DNA of 64,000 nt from Haematobia irritans (taxonomy: Eukaryota; Arthropoda; Insecta; Diptera; Muscidae). This document shows, one piece after another, positions 1-13,225 of the stretch (positions within the stretch are counted from its first letter, which is position 1; each line of letters opens with the position of its first letter). The DNA lies in NCBI RefSeq assembly GCF_050003625.1, contig NC_134400.1, positions 66,296,126 through 66,360,125 of the forward strand. Direction: 5' to 3'. The translations under genes and the position numbers were made by a program. The notes under the pieces were generated by a model that was not told the origin of the DNA, made no database searches, and saw only the letters and a list, made by a program, of their open reading frames with translations.

Positions 1-3187
<3,187 letters not shown>

Positions 3188-3232
3188 AAAAATACATCAA
3201 CAGACAGACAGACTGTCTGTTGATGTATTTTT
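3188..3232. repeat. Perfect 20-bp inverted repeat at the LINE A 5' junction
   Basis: Arm 3188-3207 is perfectly complementary to 3213-3232, with a 5-base loop. The left arm is target sequence; the right arm sits immediately before the shared LINE 5' end (tcaaccgtcgaac). Copies C and D lack the right arm, so it is not part of the element. It looks like an inverted copy of flanking target DNA made when the LINE 5' end was joined. Confidence 0.85.
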
Positions 3233-3332
3233 TCAACCGTCGAACGGAACGGACGTGTTTTTCAATAGCGGATAAACTCATCGTAATAGGTACCTACTAC
3301 GAATTTCAAGTGTGGTGGGATATTAAGCCACC

Positions 3333-4526
3333 ATGCAGCGAAATTCCAAGTCATCCACTGGGTTGCTAACTTCAGGGCCCAGTGGACGGGTATCGACTGG
3401 AGTTATAAATCTGGGCAATGACCAAGAGTTAGGCCCAATTAGTCGACCTGTAGACGGGTCGACAGGTGGCGACACTCTGACAAGTCGAACTTTTTCTAAG
3501 GTAACGACATCAAAAGGAGGTAATCCCTCACGAAAGAGATTCAAGGAACGCAGAAATGCTTTGTTTATCCTAAAGAAGTTAGGATCAGTCGACCCAAGCA
3601 CGCTGTCGGCTAAACAAAGCGATTCCTTAAAATGGGCTCAAGGAATTCTTGAGACTGGAAAAAGGGAACGATCGCCGGATGAGCTGCCATCCTCCAAAAG
3701 GGATCAAAGATCGTTTGCCTCAGTTGCTAAAGATAGCCTTGTGATGGCTATCATTAATAAAGGAGCATTGGACGGTATGGTTCCAAAGCAAAAATGGGGG
3801 GAAATTGAGAATGCTCTGTCTGTCGTCTACTCACAGGTGCTGGAAAAGTTTCCCGGCCCAGATCCTCGACACCAAGAGGCTGGTTGGTATCAAGGACGAT
3901 TTAAGCTAGTCGCATTTGAGGACCAGAGGTCTATAGAATGTTTTAAAGCTGCTCTGATACTAATTGGTGAAGTTTGGGAAGGAGCTGCTCTAGAGTTAGT
4001 CGAGAAGAAAGACATACCGGCTAGACCTAGAGCACATGCCTGGATACCTGCAAACCCTCCTGACCCTGAATCTATTTTAAATAGACTGAAACAATGCAAT
4101 CCAGATCTTCCAACAGCTGATTGGAAGGTTGGCCGTTTGGATGAAGTGGATGGACCAAGACGGCATGCAGTGTTTATATTGAACACTCAGTCTTTGCCAC
4201 ATCTGGCAAAGTCCCAGGGCCGTGTATGTTATGGCTTTCATTATATCCAAATGAAGGTGTATAAAAACGATCAGCTAAAGGATTCAGAAATGGACAAGCC
4301 TCTGTCTGAATCAGAAGTAAGCGGATCCTCTTGCGAAGTCGAGGGAGATACCAAAGTTGAAGACATTGCCTCAGAACTCACCAAAGTCGAACCTATGGTT
4401 ATTGCGAGAGTCACCGATATCTCTGAAGAGGACATTCTTGATGACTCGATTGAAGCGGCTGATGTGACGGTTGTTGAAAATCTCGATGGTCCTACGGATC
4501 CTCCAGATAAATCTTCATCATTGTAA
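3333..4526 (+). CDS. LINE copy A ORF1 protein (DUF4780-like)
   Basis: A 397-residue open frame starting MQRNSKSSTG. In LINEs, ORF1 proteins bind element RNA and form the ribonucleoprotein used for retrotransposition. The N-terminal 110 residues are rich in Ser, Thr, Gly and basic residues. Residues about 215-312 (from EGAALELVEKKD through HAWIPANPPDPESIL to FHYIQMKVYKND) resemble the DUF4780 domain common in dipteran LINE ORF1s. The C-terminus is acidic. No CCHC zinc knuckle is seen. Compared with copy C (19274-20500), about 12 residues (MDRYRMREEAST region) are missing in frame near residue 346. ORF2 begins inside its end at 4486 in another frame, an overlap of 41 bases. Confidence 0.85.
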   Translation: MQRNSKSSTGLLTSGPSGRVSTGVINLGNDQELGPISRPVDGSTGGDTLTSRTFSKVTTSKGGNPSRKRFKERRNALFILKKLGSVDPSTLSAKQSDSLKWAQGILETGKRERSPDELPSSKRDQRSFASVAKDSLVMAIINKGALDGMVPKQKWGEIENALSVVYSQVLEKFPGPDPRHQEAGWYQGRFKLVAFEDQRSIECFKAALILIGEVWEGAALELVEKKDIPARPRAHAWIPANPPDPESILNRLKQCNPDLPTADWKVGRLDEVDGPRRHAVFILNTQSLPHLAKSQGRVCYGFHYIQMKVYKNDQLKDSEMDKPLSESEVSGSSCEVEGDTKVEDIASELTKVEPMVIARVTDISEEDILDDSIEAADVTVVENLDGPTDPPDKSSSL

Positions 4527-7500
4527 GGCTGCATGTGCTGCCTTAAAAGTTCTCCTGATGAAAGGGGACATAGACATAGTTCTTATTCAAGAACCATATG
4601 TTTATAGAAACAAAATATGTGAATTAAGTACTCCGGGGTTCAAACTATTGCAGTATACTGGTAATGATGTATTTCGAGCCTGTATAATTGCTAAAAACGA
4701 GCTGAACTTGTTTCTGCTTCCTTCAATGTGCAATGCAGACACTGTCGTTGCCAATTTAGAAATAGCCAAATGCAAATATTGGGTATCTTCGGTCTATATG
4801 GGACATGACAGGGAGATGCCTCCATGTGCCGTTAAGACCTTAGTTGAGGAGTCACTGAAAACAAAGACGAAACTCATTATGGGATGCGATGCGAATGCGC
4901 ATCATAGTATTTGGGGAAGTAGTGATATTAATGCAAGGGGAGAGTCGCTAATAGAGTTTATTTTGCGTACTAATCTGGTAGTTTGCAACAAGGGAGATGC
5001 CCCAACCTTTGTCACTAAAAACAGGCAAGAGGTTTTGGACATCACCTTGGCCTCGCAAGAACTGAATGAAATGATATCTGAGTGGCATGTTTTAAGTGAA
5101 CACAGCTTCTCAGATCATCGCTACATCAGTTTCAAATTTGATGTTCATATCACCAAGACCATATTTTCGCCAAATGTTAGGAAAGCTGACTGGAATAGGT
5201 ATAGGGAATCGTTCAATATGATGATACCGGAAATAACAGAGACAAATATGAGAAATGTGCAAGATATCGAACACGCAGTGGAGCGGATTACTAAGGCCTT
5301 CAACATCTCACTGAAAGCTGCATGCCCTAGAGGAAAGCCAAGGGGGAAACATCGACCACCATGGTGGTCTACGGAATTACGTAATATGAGGAAATCCTGC
5401 AGGAAGCTCTTTAACAAGGCAAAGTCCACCAGAGCCCCTGAGGACTGGGACGCTTACAAGAGGAATCTGAGAGGATACAAGCGAGAACTGAGAAAGGCTC
5501 AGCATAACTCTTGGAATGACTACTGCAGCAGTATTGAGAATACGTCCGAGGCTTCCAGACTACGGAAGGTTCTAGCATCCACCAACTCCGCTCCAGGTTT
5601 CATTAAAACATCGGAGGGAAATTGGACAACGTCCAGTGAGGAGACGCTGGAGGTACTATTGGACACACATTTTCCTGGAAATCAGACGGTTGAACCATGT
5701 ACTGGCGGTGCCACAGTTGCTCAGCGGTCGTTTCCTGTCGAGGAAATTGTATCGGAAACTAAAATAAGATGGGCGCTAAATAGCTTTGGACCATTCAAAT
5801 CCCCCGGACCTGATGGAATTACTCCGGCGGAGTTACAAGCTGTAACTGACAAAATTATCCCCTGGTTGTCAGTGATATATAAAGGATGTATCAACTTATC
5901 ATACATCCCAGGAAAGTGGAGGGAAACAAAAGTCGTTTTCATACCTAAAGCGGGAAAAGCCTCTCACTCGAGGGCGAAGGATTTCCGACCAATCAGCTTA
6001 TCCTCATTCCTACTTAAGACTCTGGAGAGGATGATAGATATTTATCTTAGAACTAGCATCGATTCAAGGTTGTTCTCGAAAGGACAGCATGCATACTCGA
6101 AGGGCAGGTCTACTGAGACCGCACTACATGAACTAGTCAGCTTTATTGAAAGCTCACTATCTGTCAAAGAATACACAATCGTGGCGTTTCTAGACATCGA
6201 AGGGGCGTTCAATAATGTCCATCCGAGCTCGATATTAAATGGACTGACAACTCTGAATGTTGATCCATGTATACTTAGGCTGTTAGACGAACTGCTAATG
6301 AAGAGACGTATTTCAGCCACACTAGGACAAGCAAACATACAAAGGTATGTGAACAGAGGCACTCCCCAAGGAGGAGTTCTATCACCTCTTCTTTGGAATG
6401 TTGCTATAAATAGCCTTCTGGTTACTCTAGAAAAAGAAAGGATAAAAGTGGTGGCATACGCAGATGATGTGGCTCTGGCAGTCAGGGGAAAATTCCCATC
6501 CACAATCAGAGATATTATTCAGAGGGCCCTCCGGATGACTGTGAAATGGGCGAAAGACAATGGTCTTGGTAAATCCTGCAAAGACAGAATTAGTCATGTA
6601 CTGCAACGATCGCAAAACTCCCACGGTTAGGCCTATTTCCTTAGGGGGTATTGAAATTCCCTTTGGTGAATGTGCAAAATACCTTGGCGTTATTTTGGAC
6701 AGGAAGCTGAACTTTAAGCTTAATATTGAAGAAAGGGCGAGAAAGGCAACTGTAGCTTTGTACTCGTGCAAAAAGGCAATAGGAAAAAAGTGGGGACTGA
6801 AACCAAAAATTGTGCATTGGCTATACACGGCAGTGGTTAGACCTATAATGCTATATGGTGTTGTAGTCTGGTGGCCGGCACTTCAGAAACCGACTTGTTT
6901 AGATAAAGTTCAGCGTATGGCGTGTTTGTGTATTTCAGGTGCATTCAGCAAGACAGGAACAAATTCCCTTAATGTCGTGCTGCATCTATTGCCTTTAGAC
7001 ATTTTGGCCAAACAGTCAGCTGCAACAACGGCTGTGCGGTTGCGCGAACTATCGCTATGGTCGGAAAAAGGTTACGGTCACAGTTCTGTCCTCAAAATAA
7101 TGCCAGATGTGCCTAACGTAGTGGATTACACTTTGGCGAGTCCACTTTTCGACAAGAAGTTTGAGACTCTAATCCCCAACAGTGAGGCGTGGTGCATACA
7201 GACCCCGGGGAATAAAGAATATATAGATTTCTACACTGATGGCTCCAAATTGGATGGACAAGTGGGGTTCGGAGTATATTCTAATGATCTGGAACTTCGA
7301 ATAGCGAAAAGATTACCTAATCACTGTAGTGTTTTTCAGGCTGAAATATTAGCAATAAGAGAGGTGGCGAATTGGCTGAGAAGTAATGTTCCAAAAAATG
7401 TGGGTATTAATATATACTCAGACAGTCAACCTGCAATAAAATCCTTGGACTCTGTGTTCCTCAACTCGAAAACGGCCATCGACTGCCGCAAATCTCTCAA

Positions 7501-8074
7501 TGAGATGGCTGAGCAGTACAATATTCACCTAATATGGGTGCCTGGCCATAGGAACATACCGGGGAACTGCGAAGCGGATGAGTTGGCAAGGCTAGGGACT
7601 ACCTTACATATTCCAGGGGAACTAGAATTTGTTGGTATGCCCCTAGCTACCTGCAAGCTCATGCTACGTGAGAAGGCTGTTATGATGGCAAATGTTCGAT
7701 GGGAGAATTGCAAGGGTTGTAACGACACCAAGCAAATATGGCCCCATTTCAACTTAAACCGCACACTAGATATGCTAATGTTCTCGAGACGTCAGATATC
7801 ACTCCTGATATCTGCTATAACGGGTCGCTGCCTGATAGGCGATTTTGCAAAAACTATTGGCGCGAAGTATAATGACTATTGTATGAGCTGTCATGATGCG
7901 GAGGAAAAAGAATCAATTAAACACCTCTTGTGTGAGTGTCCTGCATTTTGTGTAAAGCGCAAGCAACTTTTAGGAGTATATAGCTTCAGATTACTGGCGG
8001 ATCTGGAAAACGTTAACTTAAGCAGTCTGCTACTGTTTTTGGAACAATCTGGTTGGTTCAACAAAGAAAAATAA
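4486..8074 (+). pseudogene. LINE copy A ORF2 polyprotein, one frameshift
   Basis: The ATG at 4486 gives MVLRILQINLHHCK, a usual endonuclease start. Endonuclease motifs seen: QEPYV, GCDANAHHSIWGS and SDHRYI (near residue 210). Reverse transcriptase follows: FLDIEGAFNNV, TPQGGVLSPLLWN and the catalytic YADDVA near 6457. RNase H is at about 7220-7600: DFYTDGSKLDG, FQAEILA, IYSDSQPA and WVPGHRNIPGNCEADE. A C-terminal CMSCHDAEE...HLLCEC motif is near 7880. Near 6570 the DNA reads ggtcttggtaaat, where copy C has two extra g. This 2-base loss shifts the frame after YADD, separating RT from RNase H. No other break was noticed. Confidence 0.88.
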
Positions 8075-8215
8075 TCAAGAAGGTTCAGCGGTTAAAACTA
8101 GAAGTGCCCATATGTAATAGGTACTTTTAGTTAATGTGGTATCACAATGGACTGAATAGTCTAAGTGAGCCTGAATCTTAATCGGGCTGCCACTTTAACC
8201 TAACCTAACCTAACA
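8075..8215 (+). other. LINE copy A 3' UTR and (TAACC)n tail
   Basis: This short 3' UTR ends tttaacctaacctaacctaac. Positions 8135-8174 are identical over 40 bases to the SINE tail at 60373-60412 and nearly identical to the tails of SINE 1 and SINE 2. Copies C (15620-15720) and E (42342-42420) carry the same tail. In stringent LINE families such a conserved end is the reverse transcriptase recognition site. That role is inferred here from conservation. Confidence 0.85.
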
Positions 8216-8797
8216 GACAGACGGACATCGCTAAATCGACTCAGAATTTAATTCTAAGACGATCGGTATACTAAACGATGGGTCTCAGACTTTTCCTTCT
8301 TGGCGTTACATACAAATGCACAAACTTATTATACCCTGTACCACAGTAGTGGTGAAGGGTATAATAACATTTCCGTACAAAAATACCATTTTCTAATGGG
8401 TAAGTGTTTGTATATATTAAGTTAGATTTTTTATGGTTCTGTTGATTAAGAACTGAATATCGTTCTTAAGGTTATTTGGGACGCTGAATCCAAATCTGCA
8501 CTTGGTTTGTTTCTATCTATCGCCGTTATGTTCAAATTTAATTCACTGTTCAAATTTAAGACTGTGGACTCTGTTCAATTACGCCAAGGGACAACATCCA
8601 TCTATTTCTCCGCAAAGCAAATCTAAGTAAAATTCTGACTTCTTGGGCCATACAAAATCCGATATTACTCCATTATGGACCTAGAAGCCAGAGTTTTACT
8701 TAGATTTGCTTGAATTTTTGCATGAAGAGTTTTATTAGTAGTACAGTCAAGTGTGCAATTTGGTGGAAATCGGTTCAGATTTAGATAGCTAGATATA
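8216..8797. repeat. Dispersed repeat DNA with an imperfect 35-bp hairpin
   Basis: This continues the repeat interrupted by LINE A (cagacagacggacatcg...). It includes the near-palindrome ataccctgtaccacagtag / tggtgaagggtat at about 8333-8367. Arms 8617-8651 and 8675-8709 are complementary at 31 of 35 positions, apparently two inverted monomers of the ~153-bp family. No gene is visible. Confidence 0.6.
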
Positions 8798-9203
8798 CAA
8801 TGCACTCGCGGTAACATGAACTAATTAAAACCAAGAGAGTTCACGTTAGCGAAATTTTTCACGTTAGCGAACTTCAGGGAATTTCAGAACAAAACATACC
8901 CATATTCGTGAGTTTTACACGTTATTATTGATATTATTAATATTAAAAACTTAATTTCAGGAGAAAATGAAAAATAAAGAGGTCGGAAAAATATCAGTAG
9001 GCATGGAATTATAAAGCAATTTAAAATAATAATTAAAATTCACGAAAAAAACACACTGGATCACTAAAAAATTCCGTAAGTGTATTTGAAATTGTGAATC
9101 TGACTTTAACGTCAAATTTCTTGTTATTCAGCGTTACGGAGTAGTTATTGTAAGAAAAAGCGTGTTCACGTTAGGCGGTGTTCACGTCATTGCGAGTGCA
9201 CTA
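8798..9203. mobile_element. MITE with pogo/Tigger-like ends
   Basis: About 406 bp. The left end, CAATGCACTCGCGGTAACAT, matches the complement of the right end, which reads TAGTGCACTCGCAATGACGT. TA flanks each side (8796-8797 and 9204-9205). The CAnTGCACTCGC start recalls pogo/Tigger-type transposons, which also use TA. It carries no coding capacity. It interrupts an inverted monomer of the ~153-bp repeat family. Confidence 0.6.
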
Positions 9204-9527
9204 TATATCTATTGTCCGATTTATACTTACATGACCACCGGAAACTAAATTTTCACTCTGAGACCACAGTTTCACCCCGATTTACTTGAAATTTTGCACA
9301 GGTAGCAGAAGAACAAGATTTAACATTCTAGCTATGGATGCCGTGTTTGGTTGAAATCGGTTCAGATTTAGATATAGCCCCCATAAATATCTTACGGCAC
9401 ATTTGCACTTATATGGCTCCCGAAGCCAGGATTTTTCCCTGATTTACTTCAAATTTTGCACATGGAGTATATTTGATGGTATCGTAAAGTGTACCAAGTT
9501 TGATTTAAGTCGGTTCAGATTTAGGTA

Positions 9528-10797
9528 ACAAGTTGGCTGATAAGTCCCCGGTCTAACAAAGAAAAATACCTTTTTTGTCAAAATTCGTTTTTATTATTCA
9601 ACATAGTTCCCTTCAAGAGGAACTACCTTCCAATTTTTTGATACCATTTTGGTAGTACTCCATCGGTTTTGCCTCAAAATAGGCCTCAGTTTCGGCGATC
9701 ACCTCTTCAATGCAGCCAAATTTTTTCCCTGCGAGCATCCTTTTAAGGTCTGAGAACAAGAAAAAGTCGCTGGGGCCAGATCTGGAGAATATGGTGGGTG
9801 GGGAAGCAATGACTTGTGGCACGGTATGTTGTCAATGACTTGTGGCACGGTATGTTGTCTTGGTGGAATAACACTTTTTTCTTCTTCATATGGGGCCATT
9901 TTGCCGCGATTTCGACCTTCGAACGCACCAATAACGCCATATAATAGTCACTGTTGATGGTTTTTCCCTTCTCAAGATAATCGATAAAAATTATTCCATG
10001 CGCATCCCAAAAAAAACAGAGGCCATTAACATACTTTGCCAGCGGACTTTTGAGTCTTTCCACGCTTCGGAGACGGTTCACCGGTCGCTGTCCACTCAGC
10101 CGACTGTTGATTGGACTCAGGAGTGTAGTGATGGAGCCATGCTTCATCCATTGTCACATATCGACGGAAAAACTCGGGTGTATTACGAGTTAACAGCTGC
10201 AAACACCGCTCAGAATCATCAACACGTTGTTGTTTTTGGTCAAATGTTAGCTCGCGCGGCACCCATTTTGCACAGAGCTTCCGCATATCCAAATATTGAT
10301 GAACGATATGATCAACACGTTCCTTTGATATCTTTAAGGCCTCGCTATCTCGATCAACTTCATTTTACGGTCATTCAAAATAATGTTGTGGATTTTCTTG
10401 ATGTTTTCGTCGGTAACCACCTCTTTCGGGCGTCCACTGCGGTACCCGTCCTCCGTGCTCATTTCACCACGCTTGAATTTTGCATACCAATCAATTATTG
10501 TTGATTTCCCTGGGGCAGAGTCCGGGAATCTCATTATCAAGCCAAGTTTTTGCTTCCACCGTTTTTTTTCCTTCAGAAAACAGTATTTTATCAAAACACG
10601 AAATTCCATTTTTTCCATTTTTTTCACAATAACAAAAGTTGCTTCACCAAAGACGCTCTATCTCACAAACTAATTGACTAACAGACGTCAAATTTTGACA
10701 CGAATCATTTGAAGGTTGGCACTATATAAATATAATATGCATTTAATACTAGCGATGCCATCTATGTGTCAGACCGGGGACTTATCAGCCAACCTGT
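9528..10797 (-). mobile_element. mariner 1 (irritans type), full length but dead
   Basis: 1270 bp between inverted ends: left acaagttggctgataagtcc, right complement acaggttggctgataagtcc. TA lies on both sides (9526-9527 and 10798-10799). The ends closely resemble those of Himar1-type irritans mariners as I know them. The transposase lies on the minus strand in several broken frames. A second copy, 15522-21794, is interrupted by LINE C. Confidence 0.93.
9613..10627 (-). pseudogene. mariner 1 transposase pseudogene
   Basis: This is a DDD-type transposase of the mariner family, which cuts and pastes the element at TA sites. Starting at 10627 the frame shows MEFRVLIKYCFLKEKK, the helix-turn-helix part (STIIDWYAKFKRGEMSTEDG, GRPKEVVTDENI), then WVPRELTFDQKQQR, VTMDEAWLHHY (first catalytic Asp), HQDNIPCHK (second) and PPYSPDLAP. 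Reading it requires at least four frame changes (near 10335, 10030, 9840 and 9760). There is also a local duplication of acttgtggcacggtatgttg at about 9810-9855. It cannot make a working protein. Confidence 0.9.
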
Positions 10798-10799
10798 TA

Positions 10800-11943
10800 T
10801 GTTAAAAAAAACTGTTTTTTTGGTAATTTGCATATTTCTCAGCTGTTTGCCGGTAGGATGTTAAAACCTTTTAAGCTATACTACTTTATTTGGTGTTCTA
10901 TAAGAAACAAACAAAAAATATTGAAAAATATATACAAAAAAATTTTACGACAGAAAAAATGTAGGTGCCCTATTCGAAAAAATGGTCAAAATTCTGTATT
11001 TTTTTTTTTGAAATTCTAAATTGTGGAGTTTACAAGTTTTAATCTAAAGCACATCGGTACACAATTTTGTCTCCTATATTCGTAGAATTTTGTAGGGATT
11101 GCAAGTAATAAAAGAAAACTAGGATCAGCCCAAAACCCGGACCCTGTAGGTTCAAACTACTGACCCCACTTTGTTAAAATTTTGCAAAAAAAAAAATTGA
11201 TTGTGGGCCCATATCTCGCAACCCCTTTTTTAAGTGTTTTACTAGTTCTATCCAGCAAAGAAGAAACCATCGAAATCCGTTTATAATTGCGGATTTGACA
11301 GTTAAAACAAAATTTGATACCCCCGAGGTGACCAACTTTCAACAACTACAGGTCGGCCCGTGGAGCTACTAGGACTCACAAACTGGCAAACTTAGAGAAA
11401 AACACCTCAGCTTTCACACAAAAAAATTATGTTGTTATCTTCATCCCTTCAAAAGTTGCAGAATTATTTCCATAACCACTGTGCGACGCTGACGTTATGT
11501 GTCCAAGCATTATTCAAAGTTCGTGAAGGACACAATGAGTTCCGCATAGGGTGGAAGCTGGAATAAATATTTGAACAATATTTTTTAATAATAGTTACAG
11601 CATTTCTACCATTTGTTAAAATTTTTCTCTAAAGTCCAAAGGCATTGAGCCACAAATCATTTGTTAAATCGTTGGAGTCAGTCAACCTCATCTAATGGAT
11701 GATCTCTAGTTCCTTAACCATTTTTAATTGTTGCATATTAGTCTATTTTCCTCTTACCAATTTACCTTTTTTAAATTTATTTTTAAAAACTTCTTCATTT
11801 ATATTCTTGCTCAATTATATACACTTTCTGATATAGAGTAAATAACTTAAATATATTTGTTCTATTCTTGCTCATTTATAGACATTTTCTGATATAGAGT
11901 AAACAATTTAAATATATTTCATTTTATCATTAATTTTTTGCAG
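10800..11943. other. No recognised gene; region upstream of a Vps13D exon
   Basis: AT-rich sequence without element ends or domains. A GC-richer part at 11120-11390 (aaacccggaccctgtagg, tcggcccgtggagctac) looks like old repeat DNA. The final bases, taattttttgcag, are the splice acceptor of the next exon. If Vps13D continues upstream, this is the end of the preceding intron. Confidence 0.5.
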
Positions 11944-12156
11944 TGGTGTAAGAGTTTCGGTATAAACAAAGAAACAATCTTTCGTGATTTGAAAGCGGAG
12001 AAGTCGAAAATAAATTATGTCGTTGGAGTAAATATAAAACGAGGAAAAGGGGTTTATTTTAATACAACATTTATTACTCTCACCCCACGTTTTCAGCTGT
12101 ACAATAGAACTAATATAGCATTGGAGTTCGCCCAGAAGTGTGATGTTATACATGAG
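11944..12156 (+). CDS. Vps13D: Vps13D-like exon, start of SHR-BD / VAB region
   Basis: A 213-base exon (71 codons, phase 0 at both ends) from an acceptor with a T-rich tract (ttttttgcag) to the strong donor gag|gtaagt. It encodes WCKSFGINKET... through VVGVNIKRGKGVYFNTTF and ITLTPRFQLYNRT to CDVIHE. The pattern TLTPRF.LYNRT is typical of the VPS13 adaptor-binding (SHR-BD) domain. VPS13 proteins are very large lipid-transfer bridges at membrane contact sites; VPS13D acts at mitochondria, peroxisomes and ER. The assignment to the D paralogue rests on the downstream exon, which has a ricin-like part. Neighbouring exons upstream were not found. Confidence 0.85.
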
Positions 12157-12343
12157 GTAAGTTGTATAAATTGCTATTCATATTAAAGTATATAAAAACA
12201 TGTTGTACGAGTATTATTTTCATTTGTGGCTGCAATTTTCTATATACTAGAGTTTAAATAAATTAAATAGAATAAGTTTGTTTGTATTGCAGTTCCGTTA
12301 TGTTGTGAAGTTTATGGTGGCTTATATGTAATGCAACAAAGTA

Positions 12344-12690
12344 GGGTAGGTTAGGTTAGGTGGCCGCCCGATGTATCAGGCTCACTTATACTATTCAGTC
12401 CATTGTGATACCACATTGGTGAACTTCTCTCTTATCACTGAGTGCTGCCCGATTCCATGTTAAGCTCAATGACAAGGGACCTCTTTTTACAGCTGAGTCC
12501 GAACGGCGTTCCACATTGCAGTGAAACCACTTAGAGAAGCTTTGAAACCCTCAGAAATGTCACCAGTATTACTGAGGTGGCATAATCCACCGCCGAAAAA
12601 CATTTTGGTGTTCGATCGAAGCAGGAATCGAACCCACGACCTTGTGTATGCAAGACGGGCATGCTAACCATTGCACCACGGTCGCTCCCT
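12344..12690 (-). mobile_element. tRNA-derived SINE 1, complete, 20-bp target duplication
   Basis: 347 bp flanked by perfect 20-base duplications (12324-12343 and 12691-12710, atatgtaatgcaacaaagta). On the minus strand it starts with a tRNA-like head: an A-box-like TGGTGCAATGG at 12668-12678 and B box GGTTCGATTCC at 12624-12634, the pol III internal promoter. A ~190-base body follows, then a tail gtggtatcacaatggactga... ending (CCTAA)3-like. The tail matches the LINE A/C/E 3' end. A 20-base duplication is typical of LINE-driven insertion. Confidence 0.95.
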
Positions 12691-12710
12691 ATATGTAATG
12701 CAACAAAGTA

Positions 12711-13200
12711 AATCGCTGTATATTTTTTGAATGATCTACATTTTTGAACTTCTTTGTGCCAAAAGTCGGGAGATGAAGTGAGAGACCTCCTTTTAAAGCA
12801 ATTATTGGATGACGCGTGCTGAGTGTGATGGTGTTGAACCTTGTTGGAATGGGAATAGCTTGCGACCGACATTTTCCCGATAATATTCGGCATTTATTTT
12901 GATCCCACGGTCGATGAATACTAGCGTAAGGGCAACCATTGGCCTTTACAGCGGCCCACACCATTACCATCGGCGGCGTTTGAGTTCTGGTGGCTAATGG
13001 AAGTAACAAATTTTCACCTGAACTCTTTGGCAAGTAAACCCAATAATTTTATTTGCTCACAAACTGCTTAATTTGGAATGGCTTCTCATCGGAGAAAACC
13101 AAATTCGGTGACAGGTCACTTTGGTGCAAGCGACGTAAATCATTGGCACTTTCCAGTCTAACTATTTTAGGCATCGGTGAGCTTTTGCACTTTTAGGAAC
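12711..13200 (-). pseudogene. Tc1/mariner-superfamily transposase relic
   Basis: Minus-strand frames give FSDEKPFQIKQF (first catalytic Asp, near 13100), LPKSSGENLLLPLATRTQ, PPMVMVWAAVKANGC and, after a frameshift, INAEYYRENV. A QQGSTPSHSARV stretch follows where the family has a catalytic Asp after QQ. The Asp is Gly here, so the site is dead. Stops follow. These motifs are typical of Tc1-like transposases and differ from the two irritans mariners in this window. Element ends were not found. Confidence 0.75.
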
Positions 13201-13225
13201 TTCAATTGATTTCAACTTCAATTAC

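Larger units (their letters stand above)
3233..8215 (+). mobile_element. LOA-like non-LTR retrotransposon, copy A, near full length
   Basis: About 4.98 kb with two overlapping ORFs: ORF1, then ORF2 with apurinic-type endonuclease, reverse transcriptase, RNase H and a C-terminal Cys/His motif. This order and the ORF1 type fit RNase H-bearing families such as LOA or I; LOA is my preference. The 5' end is set by agreement with copies C (20592) and D (29868). The 3' end is a 140-base UTR closing in (TAACC)3-TAAC, with no poly(A). The element sits in a cagacaga run, and aacagacagac occurs on both sides as the probable target duplication. ORF1 is open; ORF2 carries one frameshift. It is the youngest-looking copy in the window. 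Confidence 0.9.
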
